Assembly (NCBI GenBank): GCA_016709495.1
Contig: JADJMS010000006.1
Span: 225,874 to 289,873, forward strand
Direction: 5' to 3'
DNA length: 64,000 nt
Origin: Candidatus Dechloromonas phosphorivorans
GTDB taxonomy: Bacteria > Pseudomonadota > Gammaproteobacteria > Burkholderiales > Rhodocyclaceae
Shown here: positions 53,999-63,245 of the stretch, piece by piece
Position numbering within the stretch: position 1 is the stretch's first letter
Layout of the letters: every line of letters starts with the position of its first letter
The notes under the pieces: model-generated
The model's database searches: none
What the model saw: the letters and a program-made list of their open reading frames with translations, nothing else
Told to the model about the DNA's origin: nothing
Position numbers and translations under genes: made by a program

Positions 53999-55207
53999 TT
54001 AATGTTTCATCAAGGCTTGCACCGGGTCCATTTGGGCAGCGCGGCGGGCGGGCATGACGCCAAACAGCAAACCAGTACCCAGTGCGGTGCCAAGTCCGGC
54101 AATCACCGCCCAATCCGGCGGATAGGCTGGAAATACGGGGAAAGCCTGGCGCAGCGCAAAAGCCCCCGCCTCGCCGAGCAGGTAGCCAAGCAGCGCACCC
54201 AGCGAAGACAGCATCGCCGCTTCAGCAAGAAATGCCAGGCGTATCGTGTTTGATGTCGCACCCAGCGCCTTGAGCAGGCCGATTTCGCCGGTGCGCTGAG
54301 TGACGGCAACAAGCATCACGTTCATCACCAGAATGCCGGCCACTGCCAGACTGATCGCGGCGATGCCGGCCACGGCCAGGGTCAGCGCACCGAGCAGTTT
54401 ATCGAAAGTGGCAAGCACGGCATCCTGCGTTATTACCGTCACATCCTCTTCGCCACGATGGCCTTGCTTGAGGATTTCCATGACCTGATCACGGGACTCG
54501 GGGATGGCTTCGCGGCTCTTCGACTCAATCAGAATGCGGAACAGCGTATTGGAGTTGAACAAGGCCTGCGCCAAGGAAACGGGAACGATCACGAGTTCGT
54601 CGGTATTCATACCCAAGCCCTGGCCGACTGGCTTCAGCACGCCAACCACGCGCAGGCGACGGTCGCCAACCCGGACAAGTTGGCCAATCGCCGGCGCACT
54701 ACCGAAGAGCTCTTCCCGAATTTTGTTGCCAATTACCGCCACGCTGGAACCGCGCCCCCAATCCTCCTCCGGCAAGGCGCTACCCTGCCCCAGTTCGAAG
54801 TTGCGGATCGGGAAATAGCTTGCCGTTGTACCGGCCACCATCACTTCACGCAAACGCCCGGCGACGCTGATTTCCGAGGTACCGACTGCGAGCGGCGCGA
54901 CTCGCCGCACACCGGGCGCACGCAACAATGCGGCGGCATCGTCAATCGTCAGATCGCGCGGCGTTGAGGTGATGGCATTGGCCGGATTGAATCCACCAGT
55001 ACCTGAGCGACCTGGCAGGACAATGACCAGATTGGTACCCAAAGAAGAAAACTGGCCAACTACGTAACGTCGCGCGCCATCGCCCAGCGCGGTGAGAATG
55101 ACCACGGCGGCAACACCAATCGACATCGCCAGCACCGACAACGAAGTGCGCATTGGGTAACCGGTGGCGGCATCGCGGGCAAAACGCAGAATGTCAGGCA
55201 GGCGCAT
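53999..55207 (-). CDS. ABC transporter permease, MacB-like (first copy)
   Basis: 402 residues with the same layout: N-terminal helix (LSVLAMSIGVAAVVILTALGDG), MacB periplasmic domain and C-terminal FtsX helices ending MPARRAAQMDPVQALMKH. It is clearly paralogous to the next gene, so the transporter may be a heterodimer. The two genes are separated by 2 bases, and it starts 1 base after the ATPase gene. Confidence 0.88.
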   Translation of the reverse strand: MRLPDILRFARDAATGYPMRTSLSVLAMSIGVAAVVILTALGDGARRYVVGQFSSLGTNLVIVLPGRSGTGGFNPANAITSTPRDLTIDDAAALLRAPGVRRVAPLAVGTSEISVAGRLREVMVAGTTASYFPIRNFELGQGSALPEEDWGRGSSVAVIGNKIREELFGSAPAIGQLVRVGDRRLRVVGVLKPVGQGLGMNTDELVIVPVSLAQALFNSNTLFRILIESKSREAIPESRDQVMEILKQGHRGEEDVTVITQDAVLATFDKLLGALTLAVAGIAAISLAVAGILVMNVMLVAVTQRTGEIGLLKALGATSNTIRLAFLAEAAMLSSLGALLGYLLGEAGAFALRQAFPVFPAYPPDWAVIAGLGTALGTGLLFGVMPARRAAQMDPVQALMKH

Positions 55208-55208
55208 A

Positions 55209-55895
55209 TCAACCAGAGAGCGCGCTATCGTGCTGCAGGCGACCGTCTTCCATCATCAACTGGCGGTGAGCGCGTGCACCCAACGTCTGATCATGTGTCA
55301 CCACGACCAGCGTCACACCACGCCCGTTAAGCGCTTCCAGCAGACGAACGACCTCTTCACCCGTATGGCGATCCAGATTGCCAGTTGGCTCATCAGCCAG
55401 AATCAGGGCTGGTTGCATGATGGTGGCGCGGGCAATCGCCACCCGCTGGCGCTGACCGCCGGACAGCTGATCGGGGCGATGGTCGGCACGGTTTTCCAGA
55501 CCAAAATCTTTCAGTGCCTGTGCCACCCGGCGCCCCCGTTCGGCCGCCGGAATGCCGGCCAGCGTCATCGGCAACGCAATGTTTTCGGCGGCACTCAGGC
55601 GCGGCACAAGATGAAAGCTCTGAAAGACAAAACCTATCCGCGTGCTGCGCACTTTTGCCTGCTCGTCCGGCGAAAGCGTCGTCACATCGCGCCCTTCCAG
55701 CAAATAACTGCCGGCATTGGGCCGATCAAGCAGGCCGAGCAGATTGAGCAAAGTCGATTTACCAGAGCCGGACGGCCCCATGACCGCGACGTATTCACCG
55801 GCATCAATTTGCAAATTGAGGTCAGCCAGCGCGTTGACCGTGGTATCTCCCAACTGGAAGGTACGCGCGATGCCCTTGAGTTCGATCAGCGCCAT
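55209..55895 (-). CDS. ABC transporter ATP-binding protein, MacB/LolD type
   Basis: 228 residues. Walker A GPSGSGKSTLLNLLG, Q-loop, signature LSGGQRQRVAIARA, Walker B ALILADEPTGNLD and switch His in VVVTHD. The short sequence and FQSFHLVPRL suit the MacB/LolD/FtsE subclass that drives mechanotransmission instead of classical substrate transport. Confidence 0.92.
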   Translation of the reverse strand: MALIELKGIARTFQLGDTTVNALADLNLQIDAGEYVAVMGPSGSGKSTLLNLLGLLDRPNAGSYLLEGRDVTTLSPDEQAKVRSTRIGFVFQSFHLVPRLSAAENIALPMTLAGIPAAERGRRVAQALKDFGLENRADHRPDQLSGGQRQRVAIARATIMQPALILADEPTGNLDRHTGEEVVRLLEALNGRGVTLVVVTHDQTLGARAHRQLMMEDGRLQHDSALSG

Positions 55896-55898
55896 GGG

Positions 55899-57050
55899 CT
55901 ACTTGCCCTTGGCCTTTTCATCCGGCACCACCGCCGCACCCGCCTTGACACCTTCTTTTTCCAGCGAGGTGACGATGCGGTCGCCAGCCTTCAGGCCTTC
56001 ACTGATTTCGGTGTATTCCCAGTTGGCGAGGCCAGCCTTGATCTTGCGCTCCTCCAGCTTGCCGCTCTCGGCATTGAAAAGCAGCACACGGCCACCTTCC
56101 TGTATTGCTGCCGTCGGAATGCGCAAAACCTTGTCACGGCCATCCAGGATGATTTCAACGTCGGCGCTGTAACCGACGAGCAGCTTGCCAATAACCTCTG
56201 GCTGAACAAAATCGACCTCTATATCCACCGTGCGCGCCTGTTTTTCAACGGCCGAAACATACGGCGCCACACGCCGCACCTTGCCAGCCAACTGTTTGCC
56301 GGGCAGCGCATCGAGGCTGATCCGCACGATCTGCCCGGCGCTGATTTTCGGGGCATCGACCTCATCCATCGGCGCCTTGACGTAGAGACAGGTGTCATCG
56401 ATCAGATCAATCGCCGGCGGCGTCGGCACACCTGGTGGCGACGGCGTCGAATACTCGCCCAATTCACCAACAATCTTGGCCACCGTGCCGTCGAACGGCG
56501 CATAAAGCGCAACACGGCCCTGTTCGACGCGAGTTGCCTTCAACTTGGCCTCAGCCTGCGTGACATCCGCCTTGCTGGTATTGCAACTGGCTTGGCGCGC
56601 CGCGGCCTCGGTGCGCGCCGCCTCTTCGCGGGAAGTCGAGACAAACCCCTTGGCCCGCAACTCACTCTGTCTTTTTGCCTCTTTTTCGGCGTTGACCGCA
56701 ACAAGGCAAGCCTCATCCACCCGCCGCGCCGCCAGCGCGATCTGCGTCTGGGCCAGCGCTGCCTGCGCCTGCTGGTCGTCATTCCACAGCTTGAGCAACA
56801 ACTGCCCCTTCTTGACCTTGTCGCCCTCTTTCACCCCCAGAAACTCGATGCGCCCACCAATGATGGTCGATAACTTGGTGCGCAAACAGGCCTCAACCGT
56901 GCCGGCACGCGTGTTGGCCAACGTCGCCTCAACCTTGCCTTCCGCCACCTCCTTGAGCACGACAGGAATCGGCTTGCTGCGGGTGAACCAGGCAAATGCG
57001 GCTCCCAGTGCAGCAAGAATAAGCACAACAATGACGATACGACGCAACAT
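55899..57050 (-). CDS. periplasmic adaptor subunit, MacA/HlyD family
   Basis: 383 residues. N-terminal signal anchor (IVIVVLILAALGAAFAWF), biotinyl-lipoyl-like half motifs, a coiled-coil hairpin (about residues 90-170) with two cysteine-bearing segments (DEACLVAVNAEKEA; ASCNTSKADV), and the beta-barrel and C-terminal domains (VDIEVDFVQPEVIGKLLVGYSADVEI). Links the ABC pump to an outer-membrane channel not encoded here. Contains a copy of the repeated word. Confidence 0.88.
   Translation of the reverse strand: MLRRIVIVVLILAALGAAFAWFTRSKPIPVVLKEVAEGKVEATLANTRAGTVEACLRTKLSTIIGGRIEFLGVKEGDKVKKGQLLLKLWNDDQQAQAALAQTQIALAARRVDEACLVAVNAEKEAKRQSELRAKGFVSTSREEAARTEAAARQASCNTSKADVTQAEAKLKATRVEQGRVALYAPFDGTVAKIVGELGEYSTPSPPGVPTPPAIDLIDDTCLYVKAPMDEVDAPKISAGQIVRISLDALPGKQLAGKVRRVAPYVSAVEKQARTVDIEVDFVQPEVIGKLLVGYSADVEIILDGRDKVLRIPTAAIQEGGRVLLFNAESGKLEERKIKAGLANWEYTEISEGLKAGDRIVTSLEKEGVKAGAAVVPDEKAKGK
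56670..56702 (-). repeat. dispersed GTTACGGTCRAC element, one mismatch
   Basis: Core GTTGCGGTCAAC on the minus strand (56691-56702; position 4 A to G), then GAAAAA and AAAAA exactly in phase. In the adaptor gene, read Val-Ala-Val-Asn. Confidence 0.65.
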
Positions 57051-57058
57051 TGAAATCC

Positions 57059-57649
57059 TCAGTTAAAACCCGGCAACCAGCCGGACTGATTGGCGTGACC
57101 CCAAACCGGTTCGAGCGTTCCTTGATAGAGCGCCTCGATCACCGGCGGGTCTTGCCACGGTTCGTTCATGAACATCAAGCCAACTTCTTCCACCGTGCGC
57201 CCCGACCAATAATGCTCGGCCACTTCATCCAGCGCGCTGAGGGACAAACTGTGCGGTAGGCGCAGATAGTCGAGCCAGCTGGCATCGTGAAAGGAGCAAA
57301 TGTACGGCCCCTTGGTCTGCGCACATGCCAGATTCTTGGCAAAAACACGCTGCGGATGCTTGAGGCGGAAAGTCATCGCATCGGTCCGCGTTGCAAACAG
57401 CAACAAGGCGTGCAGACGGCTGGGAAAATGGTTGTAACGCCGCTGGCGGAAATACTCCAGATGGTATTCCGCAAAATAATTCTGCACCGAAATCAACTGG
57501 TCGCCCGGCGTTGGCTCGCCACCTTCCGGCGAAGCCAGCGTGCCACCAAAGGGGCTGCCCTTGAGAATGTCCCAGCCCGGCAAATCTGCCCCGGCCTCAA
57601 GCCAGCAGAAGAGTTCAAGCGTGGCGGTGTCCTTGATCAGGTTATCCAT
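57059..57649 (-). CDS. protein of unknown function (DUF2441-like)
   Basis: 196 residues, no signal peptide or membrane segment. Aromatic- and histidine-rich (YHLEYFRQRRYNHFPSRLHALLLF, then YICSFHDASWLDYLRLP), which reminds me of DUF2441 proteins; the match is not certain. ATG 57649 is chosen because the longer open frame extends antisense through the kinase promoter. Divergent from the kinase gene. Confidence 0.55.
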   Translation of the reverse strand: MDNLIKDTATLELFCWLEAGADLPGWDILKGSPFGGTLASPEGGEPTPGDQLISVQNYFAEYHLEYFRQRRYNHFPSRLHALLLFATRTDAMTFRLKHPQRVFAKNLACAQTKGPYICSFHDASWLDYLRLPHSLSLSALDEVAEHYWSGRTVEEVGLMFMNEPWQDPPVIEALYQGTLEPVWGHANQSGWLPGFN

Positions 57650-57704
57650 ACAGCTATTCTGATCGAATGCCGCCAATTGTCCAGTCAGCCGGTTTTTGGC
57701 ATTG

Positions 57705-57735
57705 CATATTGCGAATATGGCATATGATTCGAATC
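57705..57735. promoter_or_regulatory. two adjacent dyads in a divergent promoter region
   Basis: CATATT-GCG-AATATG (57705-57719) is a perfect dyad, and six bases later GATTCGAATC (57726-57735) is a perfect 10-base palindrome with ATAT-type flanks. Both lie in the 187-base gap between the DUF2441-like gene and the hybrid kinase. They look like an operator for one or both genes. Confidence 0.45.
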
Positions 57736-57836
57736 CATATATTTTCGTTTTGTTACTCCAGCGAAACCGACCCGTATGCCTTGCCAAATCAGCCATCCAA
57801 AAACACCACCGCCCACGGCGCGCCAGGGGTGACTGG

Positions 57837-60800
57837 GTGACTTTACGGCGCGGTTTCCTGACCATGGCAGCATCACTGTGCGGCCTGCTTTTCATCATCG
57901 CCATCACCACTTGGGCGGCGCTAAATTCGTTTTATGACGCGGCCGATCAGGAGCGCCATCGCCAAAACTCGCTGGCGTTAATGAGCGATGTACGCCATGA
58001 GGTGGATCTCCTCGGGCGCTTGGTCAACTCCTACGTAAGCACGGCTAATCCACGCTTTCTCCACTATTACTACGACATTCTGGCGATCCGCGAAGGGAAC
58101 AAGGTTCGCCCGGAGATTTTCCCGCCGGCCTTTTGGGACGAGGTCATCGCCAGCAGCAAGCCCTATGTATTACCTGCCGGCACTAAACCGATCACGTTGG
58201 TCATGCAGACACAGAAGCTGGAATTCGATGCGCAGGAACAAGCCATCGTCAGCCGCATACTAGCCCTCACCGAACAGATGAAACGCATCGAACAGGTAGC
58301 CTTTGCCGCAACCCAAGGGCTGTACGACCCGGAGAAGGACGAATTTGTTTCAGAAGCCAAGCCGCAACGTGAATTTGCTAATCAGTTGCTGCACCGCGCC
58401 GATTATCTGAAACTGCGTGCTGATCTGGCACTTACCGTCGAAGACCTCTCCCTTCTGGTCGACAGGCGAACGCAAGACAGCCTGGAAAATGCGGCCCGCC
58501 TGCTCAAAGGCTGGATCATCGCTTCGCTTGGCATGCTCGCCGTAACCATACTGTGGCTAATTTTTGGCTACCGCTATTTGCGCCGTAATCTGCTCAAACC
58601 ACTCATTGCGCTGCACCGGACTGCCACCGCCCTTGCCGACAAATCCTACGCCGAACGCGTTGGAAAAATACGTGGCGTGGAGGAGGTCAAAATCCTGGCC
58701 GCCACAATCGACGGCATGGCCGCCGCCATCGAGGCCGATATCGGGCAACGCGAAATCACCCAACGCGAACTCAGCGAGGCGCGCGCTAAAGCTGAAGTTG
58801 CCACTGAAGCCAAGTCAATCTTCCTGGCTAACATGAGCCACGAAATTCGCACACCGATGAATGCCATCCTTGGCATGGCATATCTGGTAATGAAATCCGG
58901 GCTACCGCCACGCCAACATATTCAGATCAACAAAATTCACGGCGCCGCAAAAACCTTGCTCGGCATTCTCAACGACATTCTCGATTTTTCAAAAATCGAA
59001 GCGGGCAAAATCAAGCTCGAAACAACCTCATTTTCGCTTGAGGAAGTTGCCCGCGACGCTTTTACAATGATTCAGCAACGCGCTTGCGAAAAGCAGTTGG
59101 AGCTGATTCTGAATTGCACCAGGCCGCACAATCCAGGCCGTTTTAATGGCGACCCGCTGCGCCTCGGGCAGATTCTGATAAATCTATTGTCAAACGCCGT
59201 CAAATTCACCAACACTGGCCACGTCGCACTGCACATAGAAGAACTGGCTGCCGACACAGATAGCGCAAAACTTCGCTTCGCCATTGAAGACACGGGCATC
59301 GGCATGACAAAAGGGCAAATCGATCAACTCTTCCAGGAGTTTAGTCAAGCCGATGGCTCAATCACACGCAAATATGGCGGCACAGGTCTCGGGCTAAGCA
59401 TTTCAAAACACCTGGTCGAAGCCATGGGCGGCAAAATTCTGGTCACTAGTGAAGTGGACCGTGGCAGTTGCTTCTCCTTCACCATCAAACTCCCCGCTGC
59501 ACATCGACTTCGACCAGCGCCAGGCAACAACCGCTTGCCGGCAACCGCGCGCTAGTGGTTGACGACTACCAGCCCGCACGCGAAAGCATGGCAGGGCTAC
59601 TCCGCCAGCTTGGTTGCGCGACGGTTGATATCACCAGTAATGGGAACGATGCCATCGCGCGTTTGCAAAGCGCCGCCCAAAACGGCCAAGCTTACGATTT
59701 GCTCTTGCTTGACTGGTTGATGCCGAATTTCTCCGGTAACGAAGTACTGGAAACACTGCATACCCGACATATTCCTTTGCCAGCACGCAGCATCGTCATG
59801 TCAGCGATGGATGCCTCGTTACTGCGCGACGAAGTAGCTGCCCTGGGTGTTTCTGAAGTACTACAAAAGCCACTTCTCCCGGATATGCTTGATTTGGCGC
59901 AGGAGTCATCTGAAGCGCAGTCCTCAGTGACCCCCGCCAACCCAGAAACTGGTGCAAAACAACTGACCGGCATGCGAATTTTGGTCGTCGACGATGACCC
60001 TATCAATCGACTGATTGCTGACGAACTGCTGCGTAGCTGGGGTGCTGAAGTAATTCTCAATGAGGATGGCGCATCCGCTGTCAGAACACTCTTCGCCGAA
60101 CCGCCTGAGCATTTCAATCTGGTACTGATGGATCTGGAAATGCCGATCATGAATGGCCACGCAGCCACTCAGCAACTGCGCGCCGACCCGCGCTTTACAG
60201 AGCTGCCAATTTTGGCCATGACCGCCTATGCCATTGGTCACGAGCTCGACCTGGCGCTGCGAGAGGGCATGAATGGTCACATCCCCAAACCCTTCGATCC
60301 GGATGAGCTCCTGGCCATACTCCGCTCATATAAACGAACACCGAAGCAGCCACCCCTTGCCGAAATACGCGTCGAGCCCAGCGACATTCCAGAGCAGTTG
60401 CTCGCTATACCTGAACTCGACATTGCCGCGTTAAGCCACCGGTTCAAGGGCCGCAGCACATTCATGCTGCGCATGCTGCAGAAATTTTCCGCCGATTTCG
60501 GCAACTTCAACCAGGTTCAGCAGGATTTTCTCGCGCGCAACGACACTGAAGGCGCAATGCGCCATGCTCATTCACTGAAAGGACTCGCCGGCACCTTCGG
60601 CATGACTCGCCTCCAACGCGCGGCACTATTCGCCGAAAACTCTCTACGCACAGAAGGCACTTGCAGCGCATCTCTTCAGCAAAATTTGAACAACGAATTG
60701 AGTGTGGTTCTGGATACGATCCGTCAGCTTGACCATCCAGATAGTACAGGCAAAGTTAGCAACTTCGAGCCAAAGGAAACCCAAAAACTGCTGGACCGCC

Positions 60801-60988
60801 TGCGCCATCATCTCGAAGAGGCGGACGGCGAGGCAGAAAACCTGTGGGCAAACCACAAAGTACAATTTTCCAGTATCTATACGCTGGCTGAAATGGACCA
60901 TATCGAACGCGCCATCAGCAACTGGAACTTTGATCAAGCACTCGCCGGTTTGTTACGGTCAACACCCGAAAACGAGAAAAAATCATGA
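57837..60988 (+). CDS. hybrid sensor histidine kinase with two receivers and an HPt domain, frameshifted
   Basis: About 1050 residues when repaired. TM1 (AASLCGLLFIIAITTWAAL), a periplasmic region of about 200 residues, TM2 (IIASLGMLAVTILWLIFGY), a HAMP-like linker, HisKA with FLANMSHEIRTPMN, and HATPase with NLLSNAVKFT, DTGIGM and GGTGLGLSI. REC1 has DWLMPNFSGNE, REC2 has MDLEMPIMNGH, and HPt has AHSLKGLAGTFG. Two extra bases, near 59495 (CCCC) and 59520 (GG), break the frame between HATPase and REC1. I choose the GTG at 57837; the ATG at 57864 is an alternative. Its stop overlaps the HD-GYP gene. Confidence 0.88.
60952..60984 (+). repeat. dispersed GTTACGGTCRAC element, exact core
   Basis: Core GTTACGGTCAAC at 60952-60963, then GAAAA and AAAAAAT. 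At the end of the kinase gene next to the HD-GYP start, read Leu-Arg-Ser-Thr. Confidence 0.85.
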
Positions 60989-62073
60989 TCGCCGACAATC
61001 GCTCCACCATTCTGGTCATTGACGACACGCCGACCAACCTCAGCCTGCTCAATCAATTGCTCGGCGAACATTACCGGGTCAAGCTCGCCAATAGCGGGGC
61101 CAAGGGGCTGGAAATTGCGAATGCCACCCCTCCTGACTTGATCCTGCTCGACATCATGATGCCGGAAATGGATGGCTATACAGTTTGCAAGCAACTCAAA
61201 TCCAGCGCCAAAACATCCGGCATCCCGGTCATTTTTCTAACGGCCAAGACTGAACTGGCGGATGAAGAAATGGGCTTTGAGCTTGGCGCGGTCGACTTCA
61301 TCCACAAACCCATTGCGCCCTCGATTGTTCTCGCCCGAGTCCGCACTCATCTTCAAATTCGCGCCTGGCAAACCTTCCTTGAAGACCAGAGTGAATGGCT
61401 GCAGCATGAAGTCGAGCGCCGGGTAAACGAGGTATTGCACCTGCAGGAAGCCACCATCCGCGTCATGGTTTCGCTTGCCGAATTTCGCGATGAGTGCACC
61501 GGCAACCATATCCGACGCACCCAGAACTATGTCCGTCTACTTGCCGAATACCTGAGCCAGCAAGCACGTGATCGCGACTTTCTCACCCCGGAACACATTG
61601 ACCAGATCGCCAAAGCTGCGCCTCTGCACGATATAGGCAAAATTGCTATTCCTGATCACATCCTGCTCAAACCGGGCAAGCACACAACGGAAGAGTTCGC
61701 GATCATGAAAACGCATAGCGCCAAAGGTGAACACATGCTGACCACCACCCGCCGCGAAATGGGCGAAGACAACCTGATGTTGCAGTACGCCACCGAAATC
61801 GCCCGTAGTCACCACGAGCGTTGGGATGGCAGTGGTTACCCGGACAATTTATCCGGCGAAAACATCCCGCTGGCCGCCCGCCTGATGGCTGTTGCTGATG
61901 TATACGACGCACTACGCTCTCGCCGCCCCTATAAATCGGCCTTTACCCACGAAGAAGCAGCCGTGCTGATCATGGGCGAACGAGGGAAGCATTTTGATCC
62001 GGCGCTGGTCGACGCCTTCAGCGCATTGGCAGATGAATTCGAGAAAATTGCCGCTCAATTGGCAGATGAATGA
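60985..62073 (+). CDS. response regulator with HD-GYP phosphodiesterase domain
   Basis: 362 residues. Receiver domain at 1-125 with phosphoacceptor Asp in LILLDIMMPEMDGY and Lys in VDFIHKPI. A helical linker leads to HD-GYP (about 155-350), with HDIGKIAIPD, the GYP-type HHERWDGSGYPDNL and RRPYKSAF. The metal-binding HD and GYP residues are intact, so it should degrade cyclic di-GMP. Overlaps the kinase stop, which makes the kinase its obvious partner. Confidence 0.93.
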   Translation: MIADNRSTILVIDDTPTNLSLLNQLLGEHYRVKLANSGAKGLEIANATPPDLILLDIMMPEMDGYTVCKQLKSSAKTSGIPVIFLTAKTELADEEMGFELGAVDFIHKPIAPSIVLARVRTHLQIRAWQTFLEDQSEWLQHEVERRVNEVLHLQEATIRVMVSLAEFRDECTGNHIRRTQNYVRLLAEYLSQQARDRDFLTPEHIDQIAKAAPLHDIGKIAIPDHILLKPGKHTTEEFAIMKTHSAKGEHMLTTTRREMGEDNLMLQYATEIARSHHERWDGSGYPDNLSGENIPLAARLMAVADVYDALRSRRPYKSAFTHEEAAVLIMGERGKHFDPALVDAFSALADEFEKIAAQLADE

Positions 62074-62104
62074 ATAAACGTTTCAATAGAAACCCGCTAA
62101 CGCC

Positions 62105-63235
62105 ATGCTCCTCAAATTTCTGCTTGCGCTAACTCTTGCCCTGCCATTAAGCGCCTCTGCGGTAGATATCAACTGGTCCGGCTTCGGCACGGCAGGTTAC
62201 ACAATCTCCGACCAGCCCTATAAATATCAGCGCTTTATTGATGATCACGGCACACTCAAGAGCGACAGCATACTGGGAGCACAGGTTGATGTGAAATTTA
62301 ACCAGCAATGGGGAGCAACAATTCAAGGGCGTCTATCTGCCGCGCCAGACAATGATTCGCGCACGGAAGCCTCCCTCGCCTGGGCTTTTCTTTCATGGCG
62401 ACCAACGGACGACGTTCTCCTGCGCGCGGGCAAACTTCGCGTCCCGTTCATGCTAAATACAGAAAACCAGGAAGTGGGTGTCACCTTTCCCTATGCTCGC
62501 CTCCCGGTCGAAGTTTACGCAACCGCGCCGACAACCGATATTTATGGAGCAATGCTGACCAAAACATGGTTCACCACCTCCAATCTCGAATGGAGTCTGG
62601 ATGGCTATTTCGGGAAAATTGGCTATTACCAGCGTTTTTACGGTCGAGACATGACAAACAATGGCCAAGGCGGCGGTTCATGGTTCGAACCGACAAACCT
62701 CAAGGGCGGTGGCTTGGTACTTTCCTTGCGTGATAGCGAAGACATCTACCGACTAGGGCTACACCGCATTGAAACCAGGCTACGTAACGGTCGCATCATG
62801 TCTGATCTGACATTCACGCCGCTCCCCTTCCCGCCAGGGCAAGGTTATTTCAATCTGGCAGCATCGCCTGAGATTGATAAAACCACCTCACCAGTATTCG
62901 TTATTGGCGCCAGCATTGGTTTGCCCATGAAATTCCGCGCCTCGGCAGAATACGCCAGAGTCAGGGTAACCAACGCCATCAACGGCTGGGATCGCTGGGC
63001 TGCGTATGGTGCTTTATCAAAACAACTCGGTGCCTGGACGCCATATATTTACTACGCAAAACTACGCTCCAATGGTGGTGTGTTAAGCCTTTACGAACCG
63101 AACAGTCTGATCAAAGCCGAATGGTCACACACCCGTACCGGCATTGTGTCCAGCTTTATTGATGCGCCAGCCGGTAGTAACAGCGCCGACCAGAAGATCA
63201 ACGTGTTCTCACTCTCGTACAACTTTACGTTCTGA
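62105..63235 (+). CDS. outer-membrane porin-like protein
   Basis: 376 residues with a signal peptide (LLALTLALPLSASA) and an outer-membrane barrel pattern: first strand INWSGFGTAGYTIS, repeated amphipathic strands (WAFLSWRPTDDVLLRAGKLRVPFM), and terminal strand ending in Phe (FSLSYNFTF). It is unlike the general porin at 26541. Together with the kinase, the HD-GYP gene and the binding-protein gene it suggests an uptake-and-sense module. Confidence 0.75.
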   Translation: MLLKFLLALTLALPLSASAVDINWSGFGTAGYTISDQPYKYQRFIDDHGTLKSDSILGAQVDVKFNQQWGATIQGRLSAAPDNDSRTEASLAWAFLSWRPTDDVLLRAGKLRVPFMLNTENQEVGVTFPYARLPVEVYATAPTTDIYGAMLTKTWFTTSNLEWSLDGYFGKIGYYQRFYGRDMTNNGQGGGSWFEPTNLKGGGLVLSLRDSEDIYRLGLHRIETRLRNGRIMSDLTFTPLPFPPGQGYFNLAASPEIDKTTSPVFVIGASIGLPMKFRASAEYARVRVTNAINGWDRWAAYGALSKQLGAWTPYIYYAKLRSNGGVLSLYEPNSLIKAEWSHTRTGIVSSFIDAPAGSNSADQKINVFSLSYNFTF

Positions 63236-63245
63236 GAGTACCGTC

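Noticed and set aside
55164..56873. A 569-codon plus-strand open frame
   Set aside because: It is antisense to the ABC ATPase and adaptor genes, which have clear family motifs; its own translation resembles nothing.
62637..62648. TTTACGGTCGAG in the outer-membrane protein gene
   Set aside because: Two mismatches, no AT tracts; encodes ordinary barrel residues.
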